64,000 nt of DNA, taken from assembly GCF_000021485.1 (NCBI RefSeq), contig NC_011761.1, forward strand, positions 1,084,001-1,148,000. Reading direction: 5' to 3'. Made by a program: the position numbers and the translations under genes. Below, piece after piece: positions 34,246 to 42,190 of the stretch; within the stretch, counting starts at the first letter, position 1; each line of letters opens with the position of its first letter. The notes below the pieces were generated by a model. The model had not been told where the DNA came from. It made no database searches and saw only the letters and a program-made list of their open reading frames with translations. This DNA comes from Acidithiobacillus ferrooxidans ATCC 23270 (lineage in GTDB: Bacteria > Pseudomonadota > Gammaproteobacteria > Acidithiobacillales > Acidithiobacillaceae).

Positions 34246-34278
34246 AACCCCAGTGCATTTTGCACCGGGGTTTTTCTT
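34246..34278 (+). terminator. family terminator
   Basis: AACCCCAGTGCA...TGCACCGGGGTT, T5. Confidence 0.9.
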
Positions 34279-34280
34279 GG

Positions 34281-34334
34281 GCGGATTTCTGTCTGCTACT
34301 GTCCACTGGAATTGACTCGCACAGGAGGTGCGCC
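34281..34334 (+). promoter_or_regulatory. leader with Shine-Dalgarno in the hairpin loop
   Basis: Short version: GCGGATTTCTGTCTGCTAC, TGGAATTGACT, then CGCAC-AGGAG-GTGCG. The ribosome site AGGAGG forms the loop and arm of the hairpin, so folding would hide it. Confidence 0.75.
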
Positions 34335-34781
34335 ATGCTGTACGAAATTGTGATGTTGCGGGATGGAAACGGTGCCGGAACCAATCTTTTTGGTTATATC
34401 CGGCGGCACGAGAAGCAAGAATCTCCGGTGGAAACCAAGATGAGGGCAATGTTCGGTTGCTTATTGACCAGGACATTCATACTCAGCAGCCCCAAGCCAG
34501 CGAGCGTGGTGAACAGTTTGTACAACGACAAGCGGGACCCCGATTACCACAGTATTCTGCATGGTGCCAGCCGGGATATCCATACGGATCTCACAGAGAA
34601 ACAAATCGGAACCAAGATGCGAAAGCTGGTGGAGTCCATCCCCGATGGCGGCGACCTGAAGCCGTACGCTTTCGATGATCTACTGAAAAACATTGGCGAC
34701 AAGGCCAGCCTTTTGGCCGCCGAGAACCTGAATAAAGCCGTTTCAGGTTTGCGGTCCGCAAGTCCATCGTGGGTTTTTTGA
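34335..34781 (+). CDS. WAF-type tail protein (SWVF)
   Basis: 148 residues, MLYEIVMLRDGNGAGTNLFG to SPSWVF. First of three consecutive genes whose products all end W-A/V-F. The N terminus is similar in pattern to the frameshifted gene at 47644 (R-x-G ... F-x-G). Family unknown. Confidence 0.65.
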   Translation: MLYEIVMLRDGNGAGTNLFGYIRRHEKQESPVETKMRAMFGCLLTRTFILSSPKPASVVNSLYNDKRDPDYHSILHGASRDIHTDLTEKQIGTKMRKLVESIPDGGDLKPYAFDDLLKNIGDKASLLAAENLNKAVSGLRSASPSWVF

Positions 34782-34791
34782 GGGTGACGCT

Positions 34792-35235
34792 ATGAGAATG
34801 AGGCTCCATGTTTTACTTGACTTTCACAACTGGTTCGTTTGGGGTGCCTACAAAACAGAAACGGGACAAAATATATTCTATACCAGCCTGCAACCTGGCA
34901 AGATTACTCTCACCGTGAAAACGATCAAAACGCCTATTTATCAACGTGTTTACCGGCGAGTGATGAAAGCCGGTGGCCTGGAGCAACTAATTCCACCGGT
35001 TGTGCTCGACACCAAAGATGGCGTTAGCGCGAACGATCTTTGTAAGCGCATTGTGACCGATCTCCTGCACGCCCAACCGCTTTCCAGGTTTTCCGGGCAA
35101 CAGGTGGTGGAAGATACGCTGCGAAGATATGCCAAGGGCCCGTGTGTCTATGGAGAGTTCATCAATCATGAGCCCTTCACGCCAACCCAGATCACCATCC
35201 CCGATATTCAACCACAGGCGCCTTGGGCGTTCTAA
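34792..35235 (+). CDS. WAF-tail protein
   Basis: 147 residues. MRMRLHVLLDFHNWFVWGAY is beta-rich; the C terminus is Pro-rich and ends QAPWAF. Second gene of a three-gene unit, separated by 10 bp from the first. Confidence 0.65.
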   Translation: MRMRLHVLLDFHNWFVWGAYKTETGQNIFYTSLQPGKITLTVKTIKTPIYQRVYRRVMKAGGLEQLIPPVVLDTKDGVSANDLCKRIVTDLLHAQPLSRFSGQQVVEDTLRRYAKGPCVYGEFINHEPFTPTQITIPDIQPQAPWAF

Positions 35236-35246
35236 AAGGAGAACAC

Positions 35247-35705
35247 ATGAAAGATATTTACGGTTTGTATTTTTTGATGTCACCGGACCTGGAAAAGGCT
35301 TTTGGCTGTTACGAATCTTCAGGTGGCGATTATATCTTCTGGGCAGGCGCAAAGCAGAGAAGCAAGGGGTGCCACTTCGGACCATGCGGAGGAGCGGTTT
35401 CTAAACGCGCCGAATCCAAGGTGCAAGCTGGCTGGAGACAGATCGTTCCAGTGGTTACCATGCACGATATAGGGAATGCAAACGCCGTCATTCTGCATGT
35501 TCTGTCTGGATTGCGAAGTTATCAGCCGTTATTCGTCGAAACCGCCGATCAACTGGTCCGCCAAAAGCTCGCCGAGCGTGGAATCCCGATCTACGGCAAT
35601 TTCATGCCCAAAGAATTGGACCAGCGCAAAGGGTATACCCCACCTGAACAAACCATGCCCATCGCGCTTCCGGAGATTCATCCCGTTCAGCCCTGGGCAT
35701 TCTAG
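35247..35705 (+). CDS. WAF-tail protein, related to 38105
   Basis: 152 residues. CYESSGGDYIFWAGAKQRSK and AGWRQIVPVVTMHD parallel YYEAPGYQHEYWGN and GGWRQIVPAVRIE in the 38105 product, so the two are divergent paralogues. The tail is VQPWAF. AAAGGAGAAC precedes the ATG. Confidence 0.7.
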   Translation: MKDIYGLYFLMSPDLEKAFGCYESSGGDYIFWAGAKQRSKGCHFGPCGGAVSKRAESKVQAGWRQIVPVVTMHDIGNANAVILHVLSGLRSYQPLFVETADQLVRQKLAERGIPIYGNFMPKELDQRKGYTPPEQTMPIALPEIHPVQPWAF

Positions 35706-35718
35706 CCTGATCTCCCCC

Positions 35719-35751
35719 AACCCCACGTCTTCGGACCTGGGGTTTTTCTTT
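35719..35751 (+). terminator. family terminator
   Basis: AACCCCACG...CTGGGGTT, T5. Confidence 0.85.
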
Positions 35752-35759
35752 GGCCGGCT

Positions 35760-35831
35760 GTCCGGATTTCTGTCCGCGATCTGTCATCGGTAATTTACGG
35801 GCGATTGGCCCATTTTGACAGGAGCAGCGTT
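35760..35831 (+). promoter_or_regulatory. accessory-domain leader
   Basis: TCCGGATTTCTGTCCG, TCGGTAATTTAC, GGGC-GATTG-GCCC hairpin, GACAGGAG. Confidence 0.8.
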
Positions 35832-36176
35832 ATGAGCAATCACGAAGAGGTCACGATACGTGTACTGGAAAAACCAGAGACACAGATTCCAATTGTGGTG
35901 TACCTATCCACAAAGAAAGAATTTTACGTAATTTATCGAGCTGGCGGTTCTGCCTTTGTATATAGCGGATCCGGATTGTCCGAAAAGTGGGAAAACGAAT
36001 ATCGGGATTTTCTTGCCAGCGGTGGGCGTGACACATTCCTCTTTCGATTTTGCCTTGAGGATATGGGCTTGAAAACCAGCACGTTTCATCTTGCTGAGGC
36101 CATATCCAAAATTTGCGGACCGCGTGAGGAATTCCTTCAGGGAATAGCACGACTGTTCGCCAATGGAATTTTTTAG
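35832..36176 (+). CDS. hypothetical protein
   Basis: 114 residues, MSNHEEVTIRVLEKPETQIP to ARLFANGIF. The last residues NGIF could be a degenerate tail of the WAF type. Unknown family. Confidence 0.6.
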   Translation: MSNHEEVTIRVLEKPETQIPIVVYLSTKKEFYVIYRAGGSAFVYSGSGLSEKWENEYRDFLASGGRDTFLFRFCLEDMGLKTSTFHLAEAISKICGPREEFLQGIARLFANGIF

Positions 36177-36185
36177 GAGAAAACC

Positions 36186-36425
36186 ATGGGAATGCTCAGC
36201 AAGAAAGACATGGCGCACATCCGTATCAACGCTTGGTGCGATCACGCCAACGAGGTGCCTGACACCCTGCGGGCGCGATACATCCGCGTGGAGGGCATTT
36301 ATCGTTGGTTGCGTCTCTCCCGGGACGAAGCGATCCGGCGATGGACCAACCTGTCGCTGGAACGCGGACAAATCGCCACCCTGGAGTATGGTGATGGTGC
36401 CATCATCGATGTGAAACGCGGATAA
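36186..36425 (+). CDS. hypothetical protein
   Basis: 79 residues, Arg-rich helical (MGMLSKKDMAHIRINAWCDH). RWLRLSRDEAIRRWTNLSLE could be a DNA-binding helix-turn-helix, but this is weak. GGAGAAAACC precedes the ATG. Confidence 0.55.
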   Translation: MGMLSKKDMAHIRINAWCDHANEVPDTLRARYIRVEGIYRWLRLSRDEAIRRWTNLSLERGQIATLEYGDGAIIDVKRG

Positions 36426-36448
36426 TATTGGCTTCCCCGACCAACCCC

Positions 36449-36480
36449 AACCCCAAGCTTCGGCTTTGGGGTTTTTCTTT
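36449..36480 (+). terminator. family terminator
   Basis: AACCCCAAGC-TTCG-GCTTTGGGGTT, T5. Confidence 0.9.
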
Positions 36481-36490
36481 GGCCGGTACC

Positions 36491-36548
36491 TGTCCGGATT
36501 CCTGTCTGCTATCTCTTTCCGGAATTAACTCGCACAGTTTGCGGGAGG
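36491..36548 (+). promoter_or_regulatory. leader followed by no normal start codon
   Basis: TCCGGATTCCTGTCTGCTATC, CCGGAATTAACT, CGCA-CAGTT-TGCG, GGGAGG. The next ATG is far downstream; a TTG abuts the GGAGG. A gene start has probably been lost here. Confidence 0.6.
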
Positions 36549-36684
36549 TTGCCCAAGCAGAAAGAAACGGCCGACATTTCGGCCACATCACTCATAGGTA
36601 TTCGGGTTGTCATGCCGGAAGATGTACGCTACAAACTGGCGTTGGCATGGCAGGAAGAATGCTGTAAACGAAAGGAGTTGCATA
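36549..36684 (+). other. remnant between leader and next gene
   Basis: A TTG-initiated frame (PKQKETADISATSLIGIRVV, then MPEDVRYKLALAWQEECC) runs into the next gene in another phase. It may be the eroded first gene of this unit; an internal ATG at 36612 is also possible. Confidence 0.35.
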
Positions 36685-37170
36685 ATGAGTCAGGAAGAGC
36701 TGAGAAAACAACTGTTGGCAATGCGAGAACAGGGTCTCAAGTTTACGGATTGCGTCCATGTATTTGGGGTGCCTGTGGACACGAACACGTACGCGCTCGC
36801 GGCCAAAGCGCGTGCGGATGAGAGCTTTGACACTATGGCGCTGGATGATGATGTGGTTATTGCCGACACCACTGGCGGTGCCTGGGTATCCTGCTGGATA
36901 CGCATTGAGGACAAGGATGCGAGCGAATATCGCAACACACACTTGCTCATGACCGTTGATCTGGATGAGCGCGGGGTTTTCAAGGCTCATGTGGACGACA
37001 TGGATGGAAATACCATCCTGACCATGTCCAACGAGGAGGAAGAGGACGGTGAACTGAGCTTCGTGCGGGATGGCTTCATCAAACACCCCCGCGACACCGA
37101 CGGACTCCTCGTCTACCTGAAGGAAATGGGCATGGCACCAGAGTCTGCATCATTGGAAATTCAAGGCTGA
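36685..37170 (+). CDS. acidic hypothetical protein
   Basis: 161 residues, strongly acidic. GVFKAHVDDMDGNTILTMSN and EEEEDGELSFV are typical stretches. AAAGGAGTTGCATA precedes the ATG. It could be a DNA-mimic-like acidic protein; there is no direct evidence. Confidence 0.6.
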   Translation: MSQEELRKQLLAMREQGLKFTDCVHVFGVPVDTNTYALAAKARADESFDTMALDDDVVIADTTGGAWVSCWIRIEDKDASEYRNTHLLMTVDLDERGVFKAHVDDMDGNTILTMSNEEEEDGELSFVRDGFIKHPRDTDGLLVYLKEMGMAPESASLEIQG

Positions 37171-37184
37171 CATAGGACCCCCCC

Positions 37185-37218
37185 AACCCCACGGCTTAGG
37201 CCTTGGGGTTTTTCTTTG
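37185..37218 (+). terminator. family terminator
   Basis: AACCCCACGGC...GCCTTGGGGTT, T5. Confidence 0.9.
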
Positions 37219-37292
37219 TCCGGAAACCTGTCTGGTACTTCTCTCCGGCATTTATCGCGGCCTCCGCCGCTTTTTTTGATAGGAGAAGCACC
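37219..37292 (+). promoter_or_regulatory. accessory-domain leader
   Basis: TCCGGAAACCTGTCTGGTAC, CCGGCATTTATC, GCGGC-CTCC-GCCGC hairpin, ATAGGAGAAG. Differs from 32597-32673 at only a few bases. Confidence 0.8.
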
Positions 37293-38102
37293 ATGAACGC
37301 AGACCTGATTTTGACCACATCCGTCCCTGCCATGATCGAAGCGCGGGAAACCATCCGGGAGAAAGTGATGGGGGCCTTCGTGCTCCTGAACGAATCCATG
37401 GGCCTGGAGAAAACCGCCTCCATGGAGCAATATTCCGTGTTGGAAAGCTTCATGTCCAGCGGCAGAGGGTATTACTTCACCTTGTCCAATCCTGGGGAAT
37501 CTACCGATTCCGCCATGAAACAGGTGGACGCCAGATTCTGGCGCTCACTGTTGGACCAGTCTGGCATTCGTGCCTTTATGTCCGCGCGACGGCAAGAAGA
37601 TCTGGACGGGCAAATCAGCCGGGCGGCAACCCCACCCTTCGAGATGGATGCCATCAAGGCAACATTCGCCGATTTGTATGAGAAGCGTACAGACATGATG
37701 GAGGAGGGCATCATTGATTTGTTTCGCCGCCTGTCCTGGGATTACCGGACGAATAACCCATTGTGTATTGGGCGCAAGATCATCGTTTCCAACATCATCA
37801 ACTCCTATGGGAGCGTCAGCTCGAATACGGCAGACGTTCTGGACGACCTGATCCGGATTCTTTCCGTCTATGACGGCAAGCCCATTCCAGAGCACCGGAA
37901 TGGCATGTACCAGGCGATGACCGAAGGACCCATGCGGGTCCGCAGCGAAGTGGAAACGGAATATTTCCACATGAAGATATACAAAAAGGGGACCGGACAT
38001 ATTGTTTTCCATGACAAAGCTCTGCCATTGTTGGATCAGTGCAACCGAGTGATCGCGCGCCATTATCCGCACGCTCTGGCGGCTATGGACGGGAGGGATT
38101 AA
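37293..38102 (+). CDS. DUF4942-like protein
   Basis: 269 residues. FWRSLLDQSGIRAFMSARR, ATPPFEMDAIKATFADLYEK, DLFRRLSWDYRTNNPLCIG and EYFHMKIYKKGTGHIVFH follow the conserved order of DUF4942 proteins of plasmids and phages, some of which are annotated as methyltransferase-associated. No SAM motif is visible here. Function unknown. Confidence 0.65.
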   Translation: MNADLILTTSVPAMIEARETIREKVMGAFVLLNESMGLEKTASMEQYSVLESFMSSGRGYYFTLSNPGESTDSAMKQVDARFWRSLLDQSGIRAFMSARRQEDLDGQISRAATPPFEMDAIKATFADLYEKRTDMMEEGIIDLFRRLSWDYRTNNPLCIGRKIIVSNIINSYGSVSSNTADVLDDLIRILSVYDGKPIPEHRNGMYQAMTEGPMRVRSEVETEYFHMKIYKKGTGHIVFHDKALPLLDQCNRVIARHYPHALAAMDGRD

Positions 38103-38104
38103 GC

Positions 38105-38551
38105 ATGATGTTGCTTTATATCTGTATGTCTTGCGATTTCAAAAAACTGTGGGTGTATTATGAGGCGCCAGGATATCAGCATGAATACTGGGGTAATATT
38201 CATGGGGATCTTCAGAGCAAAATGCACTTCTGCCAATCCAATACCAGTCAGCACATAACTGGCAGACTGGAATCCATGTTCCCAGGCGGCTGGCGGCAAA
38301 TTGTACCAGCCGTGCGAATAGAGACAAAAGCATCAGATGGCGAAGTGTTGCGCGCGATTTCCCGTGACTTGGGTAAAGAAACGCCAAAATACGCAGTCAA
38401 TGCGGAAAGCGTGGTTCGCAAAACCTTGCGATCCTTTGACCAGAACGCCGCGTATGGAATATTTCCGGATGCGGAACTTTCCTTGCGAACACTGGAAAAA
38501 CAGTTTATCGCCAGGCTTTTCCCCGTCGCTGACATTCCCTGGGCCTTCTAG
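38105..38551 (+). CDS. WAF-tail protein, related to 35247
   Basis: 148 residues starting at either of two adjacent ATGs. YYEAPGYQHEYWGNIHGDLQ and GGWRQIVPAVRIE are shared in pattern with the 35247 product. Ends ADIPWAF. GGAGGGATTAAGC precedes the ATG. Confidence 0.7.
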   Translation: MMLLYICMSCDFKKLWVYYEAPGYQHEYWGNIHGDLQSKMHFCQSNTSQHITGRLESMFPGGWRQIVPAVRIETKASDGEVLRAISRDLGKETPKYAVNAESVVRKTLRSFDQNAAYGIFPDAELSLRTLEKQFIARLFPVADIPWAF

Positions 38552-38563
38552 CCTGACCCCCTC

Positions 38564-38596
38564 AGCCCCAGTGCATCCTGCACCGGGGTTTTTCTT
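38564..38596 (+). terminator. family terminator
   Basis: AGCCCCAGTGCA...TGCACCGGGGTT, with a G-U closing position, T5. Confidence 0.85.
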
Positions 38597-38618
38597 CGTC
38601 ATCAATCGACTTCCGCAG

Positions 38619-38691
38619 TGTGCGGATTCCTGTCTGGTACTCCTCCCCGGAAATTATCGGGCATTCCGCCCATTTTCGAAAGGAGAAATCC
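38619..38691 (+). promoter_or_regulatory. accessory-domain leader
   Basis: GTGCGGATTCCTGTCTGGTAC, CCGGAAATTATC, GGGC-ATTCC-GCCC hairpin, AAAGGAGAAA. Confidence 0.8.
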
Positions 38692-39012
38692 ATGATTCAG
38701 GAAAAAGTGGGTAGCGACGGCCTCGTCCATCGCTACGAGAAAATTCGTGCCGGAGATCTGCGGGAGGGTATGCACCTCCTCGAAAAGATACCCGGGATCC
38801 AAACGTTGGTGGCGACTATCATCATCGCCGTCGAAACCAACCCGGTGCTGCCTGGTGAAGTGTTTATTACGCTCCCAGACCGAATGGATCCTTACGGGGA
38901 CCCGATCGGCCTGGGCTTCAAGGTTAACGACATGGTGTTGGTCTCGCACACCCCGTGGCGCGAGCAGCCCACAGGAACAGCCATGAAAACCATGCTCGCG
39001 CTGGCGAGCTAA
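38692..39012 (+). CDS. hypothetical protein upstream of the exonuclease
   Basis: 106 residues, beta-rich (LVATIIIAVETNPVLPGEVF). Directly upstream of the YqaJ gene in one unit, so possibly an accessory factor in recombination. Family unknown. Confidence 0.6.
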   Translation: MIQEKVGSDGLVHRYEKIRAGDLREGMHLLEKIPGIQTLVATIIIAVETNPVLPGEVFITLPDRMDPYGDPIGLGFKVNDMVLVSHTPWREQPTGTAMKTMLALAS

Positions 39013-39021
39013 GGAGGAACC

Positions 39022-39954
39022 ATGAAACTGATCGATGATATGGACCAGAACACCGACGCCTGGCTGGAGTGGCGTCAAAGCGGTCTGGGCGGATCCGACG
39101 CCCCGATCATCATGGGCGTCAGCCCTTTCAAGAAACCGCGCACGCTCTGGGCGGAGAAGCTGGGAGCGGAGCGGGAACCCATCAACGAGTTCCAGGAGGC
39201 CATTATGCAACGCGGCCATGACCTGGAGCCATACGCCAGGGATGCCGTGAACGACATGCTGGGGGAGTTCTTCGTTCCCATGTGTGGCGAGCACGACCAA
39301 CACCCCTGGATGCTGACATCCTTTGATGGTGTCTCCGAAAATGGAGAAACCATCCTGGAGATCAAGTGCCCTGGTGAACTGGGTTACCAATCCGTTGTGG
39401 AGAGCGACCAGGTGCCAGAGCATTACTGGCCGCAAGTGCAACACCAGCTTGCGGTGTCCGGCGCTGCCCGATGCATCTTCGCCGTCTATCGACCGGAGAT
39501 CAGCCCGGAGCCGCATCTGATCGAGGTGTTTCCGGATCTGGCCTATATCGAAGGACTGATCCGCATCGAGCGGGGATTCTGGGAGGCGGTTGCCAATCGG
39601 GATTTCCGACGGTACGAGGACGCCATTGACGAGGAGATGCCGGATGGCTTCGCGGCGCTGGCGGCCAAGTTCCGTTCTCTGGATGCTCAGATGGCGGCTC
39701 TCAGCGCGGAACAGGCCACGGTCAAAGCGGCGCTGCTGGAGTATCTGCCAGACCTTGGGCGTATCCAGGGGTGCGGGGTGGAGGTGTCCAAATCGTCGTC
39801 AAAGGGTCAGGTTGACTGGAAGCTCTTCCTGCAGGATCTCGGCATTGATACCAGGGAAGGTGAGCTGTATCGGAAAGAAGGGTCTATCCGTGAGTCTGTC
39901 AAGGTGATTGCCGTTGAAGAATCCACGGCAAAACCCGTCGAATGGGCCTTCTAG
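39022..39954 (+). CDS. YqaJ-family (lambda-exonuclease-like) nuclease with WAF tail
   Basis: 310 residues. LGGSDAPIIMGVSPFKKPRT, MQRGHDLEPYARDAV, TSFDGVSENGETILEIKCPG and HYWPQVQHQLAVSG give the D...ExK nuclease core of YqaJ viral recombinases. It should resect DNA ends to feed the ERF annealing protein. The C-terminal third is helical and ends PVEWAF, an unusual addition for the family. AAGGAGGAACC precedes the ATG. Confidence 0.9.
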   Translation: MKLIDDMDQNTDAWLEWRQSGLGGSDAPIIMGVSPFKKPRTLWAEKLGAEREPINEFQEAIMQRGHDLEPYARDAVNDMLGEFFVPMCGEHDQHPWMLTSFDGVSENGETILEIKCPGELGYQSVVESDQVPEHYWPQVQHQLAVSGAARCIFAVYRPEISPEPHLIEVFPDLAYIEGLIRIERGFWEAVANRDFRRYEDAIDEEMPDGFAALAAKFRSLDAQMAALSAEQATVKAALLEYLPDLGRIQGCGVEVSKSSSKGQVDWKLFLQDLGIDTREGELYRKEGSIRESVKVIAVEESTAKPVEWAF

Positions 39955-39966
39955 CCTGATCTATCC

Positions 39967-40000
39967 AACCCCATTGCTTCGGCTTTGGGGTTTTTCTTTG
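39967..40000 (+). terminator. family terminator after the YqaJ gene
   Basis: AACCCCATTGC-TTCG-GCTTTGGGGTT, T5. Confidence 0.9.
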
Positions 40001-40006
40001 AGCGGC

Positions 40007-40082
40007 GTCCGGAATCCTGTCTGGTACTACCGTCTGGCAGTTCGCGGGCATCTCGCCCATTTCAACTAAAGGGAGTAGCGCC
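40007..40082 (+). promoter_or_regulatory. accessory-domain leader
   Basis: TCCGGAATCCTGTCTGGTAC, CTGGCAGTTCGC, GGGC-ATCTC-GCCC hairpin, AAAGGGAG. Confidence 0.75.
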
Positions 40083-40322
40083 ATGAAAGTGCTGATTACA
40101 GTGGATGGTGGACTAATTCAGGCTACGTACCTGGATGCAGAGGCGGAAGCTGCTGGTCTGCAGGTGGTTATCGCAGACTTCGATGTGGAAGGCACCAACA
40201 CTCCGGAGGACATAGTGGAGGATCCGAACGGAGACGATGTTCTGGTCTACAAGGAAAGCTCTATCACGGGTTCTGACTATGCAGAAAAGATGTTCGCACT
40301 CGCGGAGCCCGGAGGTGCGTAA
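40083..40322 (+). CDS. small acidic protein
   Basis: 79 residues, MKVLITVDGGLIQATYLDAE. Its predicted beta-beta-alpha pattern resembles small plasmid proteins of unknown role. Its stop shares a base with the next ATG. Confidence 0.6.
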   Translation: MKVLITVDGGLIQATYLDAEAEAAGLQVVIADFDVEGTNTPEDIVEDPNGDDVLVYKESSITGSDYAEKMFALAEPGGA

Positions 40323-40777
40323 TGCTGACTGCAGAGATTGACGTACTTCAAGATCCTAACAGTCCTCATATGAAAATCTGGGTGCTGCTGGTTGCGGGAG
40401 AACACGCATGGATCATGTTCGGCGGTGTGGCAGGATCAATACGTGGCAGAAGCACGTATGCTGTAACCCCAAAAGAAGGGCGAAATAAGCTGGCGACCAA
40501 GATTCACAAGTATCCAAGCCATTGGAATCGCTCGATCCTGATGGACGACCAGGTGTATCCCTCCTTGGAAGGTGCCATGGACGCCGTTATGCAAGAGGTT
40601 GCTGACAACTTCGTAATCAATGGTGGCAATGATTGGGGTATCGATGCTTTGCTCAACGAGAGGCGGGTCACCCCGTTGCGGCCCATTCCACAACCGTCCA
40701 TTCCTCAGCCGCCGGATCATTCCAGGCTTGAAGCAGCGCTGGAATCCATTTCAGCCAACGCCCCCTGGGCCTTCTAA
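40322..40777 (+). CDS. WAF-tail protein
   Basis: 151 residues. KIWVLLVAGEHAWIMFGGVA is the N-terminal beta region, with a Pro-rich linker near the end (PLRPIPQPSIPQPPDHS) and tail NAPWAF. Similar in layout to the 41620 product (KVWICLTVFDKAMFLYG). Family unknown. Confidence 0.65.
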   Translation: MLTAEIDVLQDPNSPHMKIWVLLVAGEHAWIMFGGVAGSIRGRSTYAVTPKEGRNKLATKIHKYPSHWNRSILMDDQVYPSLEGAMDAVMQEVADNFVINGGNDWGIDALLNERRVTPLRPIPQPSIPQPPDHSRLEAALESISANAPWAF

Positions 40778-40789
40778 CCTGATCCACCC

Positions 40790-40822
40790 AACCCCATCGC
40801 TTCGGCTTTGGGGTTTTTCTTT
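40790..40822 (+). terminator. family terminator
   Basis: AACCCCATCGC-TTCG-GCTTTGGGGTT, T5. Confidence 0.9.
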
Positions 40823-40832
40823 GGGCGGCATA

Positions 40833-40906
40833 CGTGCGGAATTCTGTCTGCAACTCCTCTTCGGAATTCATCGCGGCATCCACCGCATTACATCAGGAAA
40901 AGTGCC
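40833..40906 (+). promoter_or_regulatory. accessory-domain leader
   Basis: TGCGGAATTCTGTCTGC, TTCGGAATTCATC, GCGG-CATCCA-CCGC hairpin, CAGGAAAAG. Confidence 0.8.
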
Positions 40907-41167
40907 ATGATCACATTTTATATCGTTCCCGCCACAACGGATCTAGGGGGCCAATGCCGCATCGTCGCTGCCCATGGAAACATCGCCTCACCCCGGGACG
41001 ACTACCGGAAAACTCCTGGCCGCTGGAAAGAAGTCGGCCTCATGAACGCTGCTGGCAGACTGGTATGCCTCCAGGCCAGCCCGGAGATCTACGCTGACAT
41101 CAAGGCCTGTGAGCCACTGATGGCCGGCGTGGTTTTTCGCTATGAAGAAGAAGGAGGTCAGCCATGA
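40907..41167 (+). CDS. hypothetical protein
   Basis: 86 residues, MITFYIVPATTDLGGQCRIV; compact alpha/beta. The last bases overlap the next ATG (ATGA). Confidence 0.55.
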   Translation: MITFYIVPATTDLGGQCRIVAAHGNIASPRDDYRKTPGRWKEVGLMNAAGRLVCLQASPEIYADIKACEPLMAGVVFRYEEEGGQP

Positions 41168-41601
41168 AAATCAAGGTTTGCGTGGGCTGCGACGTGGCCA
41201 GCTATGCCAATGTCGAAATGGAAGCTCCAGAATTTAATTTGGAGCACATAAAGCGAAAGATGAGCGCGCTTGTCGATAACGGTGACCTGCAGTTCGAGGC
41301 GGAAGATCCTAATGGCACGGATTACCAGTCCGGGCACAGAATCGTTTACGCCAAAAATACAGAAACCGACGAAGATCTCTGCGACTTCGTGCCGTTAAAT
41401 CCTGCTTATTATGAGCTTGGGCAGGACACTATGCACACCTTGCGGCAGCATCTTGAGGGGAAAATCGACGCCAACAGCCTGGTGGAAGAGCTCGTCCGAC
41501 TCGCCAAGGAACACAACACCTATCCGGCGGACTTGCAAAACAAAGCGATTAACCGCGCGATTGAAAAGACAGAGGCTCAATCCCCCAAGTGGGCCTTCTA
41601 A
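41164..41601 (+). CDS. WAF-tail protein
   Basis: 145 residues. MKIKVCVGCDVASYANVEME begins a beta-rich region; the C-terminal half is helical and ends SPKWAF. Middle gene of a three-gene unit. Confidence 0.65.
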   Translation: MKIKVCVGCDVASYANVEMEAPEFNLEHIKRKMSALVDNGDLQFEAEDPNGTDYQSGHRIVYAKNTETDEDLCDFVPLNPAYYELGQDTMHTLRQHLEGKIDANSLVEELVRLAKEHNTYPADLQNKAINRAIEKTEAQSPKWAF

Positions 41602-41619
41602 ACCGCAAGGAGCGAAACG

Positions 41620-42051
41620 ATGAAAGGCGAAATCTATATCTTTCAGGATGTTGGACCACGAAATAAGGTCTGGATATGCCTGACCGTTTTTGATAAAGCC
41701 ATGTTCCTGTATGGATCTGTCATAGGCGCTAGTCGCGTCATCAAGCGAACGCTTTCGACAAAGACCGCCATGGGCCAAATGGCAGAGAAAGCCAAGAAGT
41801 GCCCTTTGAAATGGCAGGATCAAGTCGAAGTGGATGAATCCATCACCCTGGCAAGTGCCATGGATGAGATTTTGGATCAAGTCTATGACTGTTTTCACAG
41901 ACACGGCGGGGGATCGGCTGTGTCCGGCCTCCTGAAAAGTATGCGCGAAATGAGCACCGTGGCAGAGTATGCGGACAGCATCGACAGCAAGGATGCCAAA
42001 TTATCGGAAGCCGTGCGGTCCATCGTGCCTCAGAGTACCTGGTCTTTCTGA
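41620..42051 (+). CDS. WAF-type tail protein (TWSF)
   Basis: 143 residues. MKGEIYIFQDVGPRNKVWIC and DKAMFLYGSVIGASRVIKRT resemble the 40322 product. Ends PQSTWSF. Family unknown. Confidence 0.65.
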   Translation: MKGEIYIFQDVGPRNKVWICLTVFDKAMFLYGSVIGASRVIKRTLSTKTAMGQMAEKAKKCPLKWQDQVEVDESITLASAMDEILDQVYDCFHRHGGGSAVSGLLKSMREMSTVAEYADSIDSKDAKLSEAVRSIVPQSTWSF

Positions 42052-42063
42052 CCCGACCCACCC

Positions 42064-42098
42064 AACCCCAGTGCATCCTGCACCGGGGTTTTTCTTTG
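42064..42098 (+). terminator. family terminator
   Basis: AACCCCAGTGCA...TGCACCGGGGTT, T5. Confidence 0.9.
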
Positions 42099-42118
42099 CC
42101 ATCAATCAACTTCCGCAG

Positions 42119-42190
42119 TGTGCGGATTCCTGTCTGGTATTCCTCTCCGGAAATTATCGCGGCGTCGCCGCATTCGACAGGAGAAACACC
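42119..42190 (+). promoter_or_regulatory. accessory-domain leader before the VWA gene
   Basis: GTGCGGATTCCTGTCTGG, CCGGAAATTATC, GCGGC-GTC-GCCGC hairpin, GACAGGAG. Confidence 0.8.
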
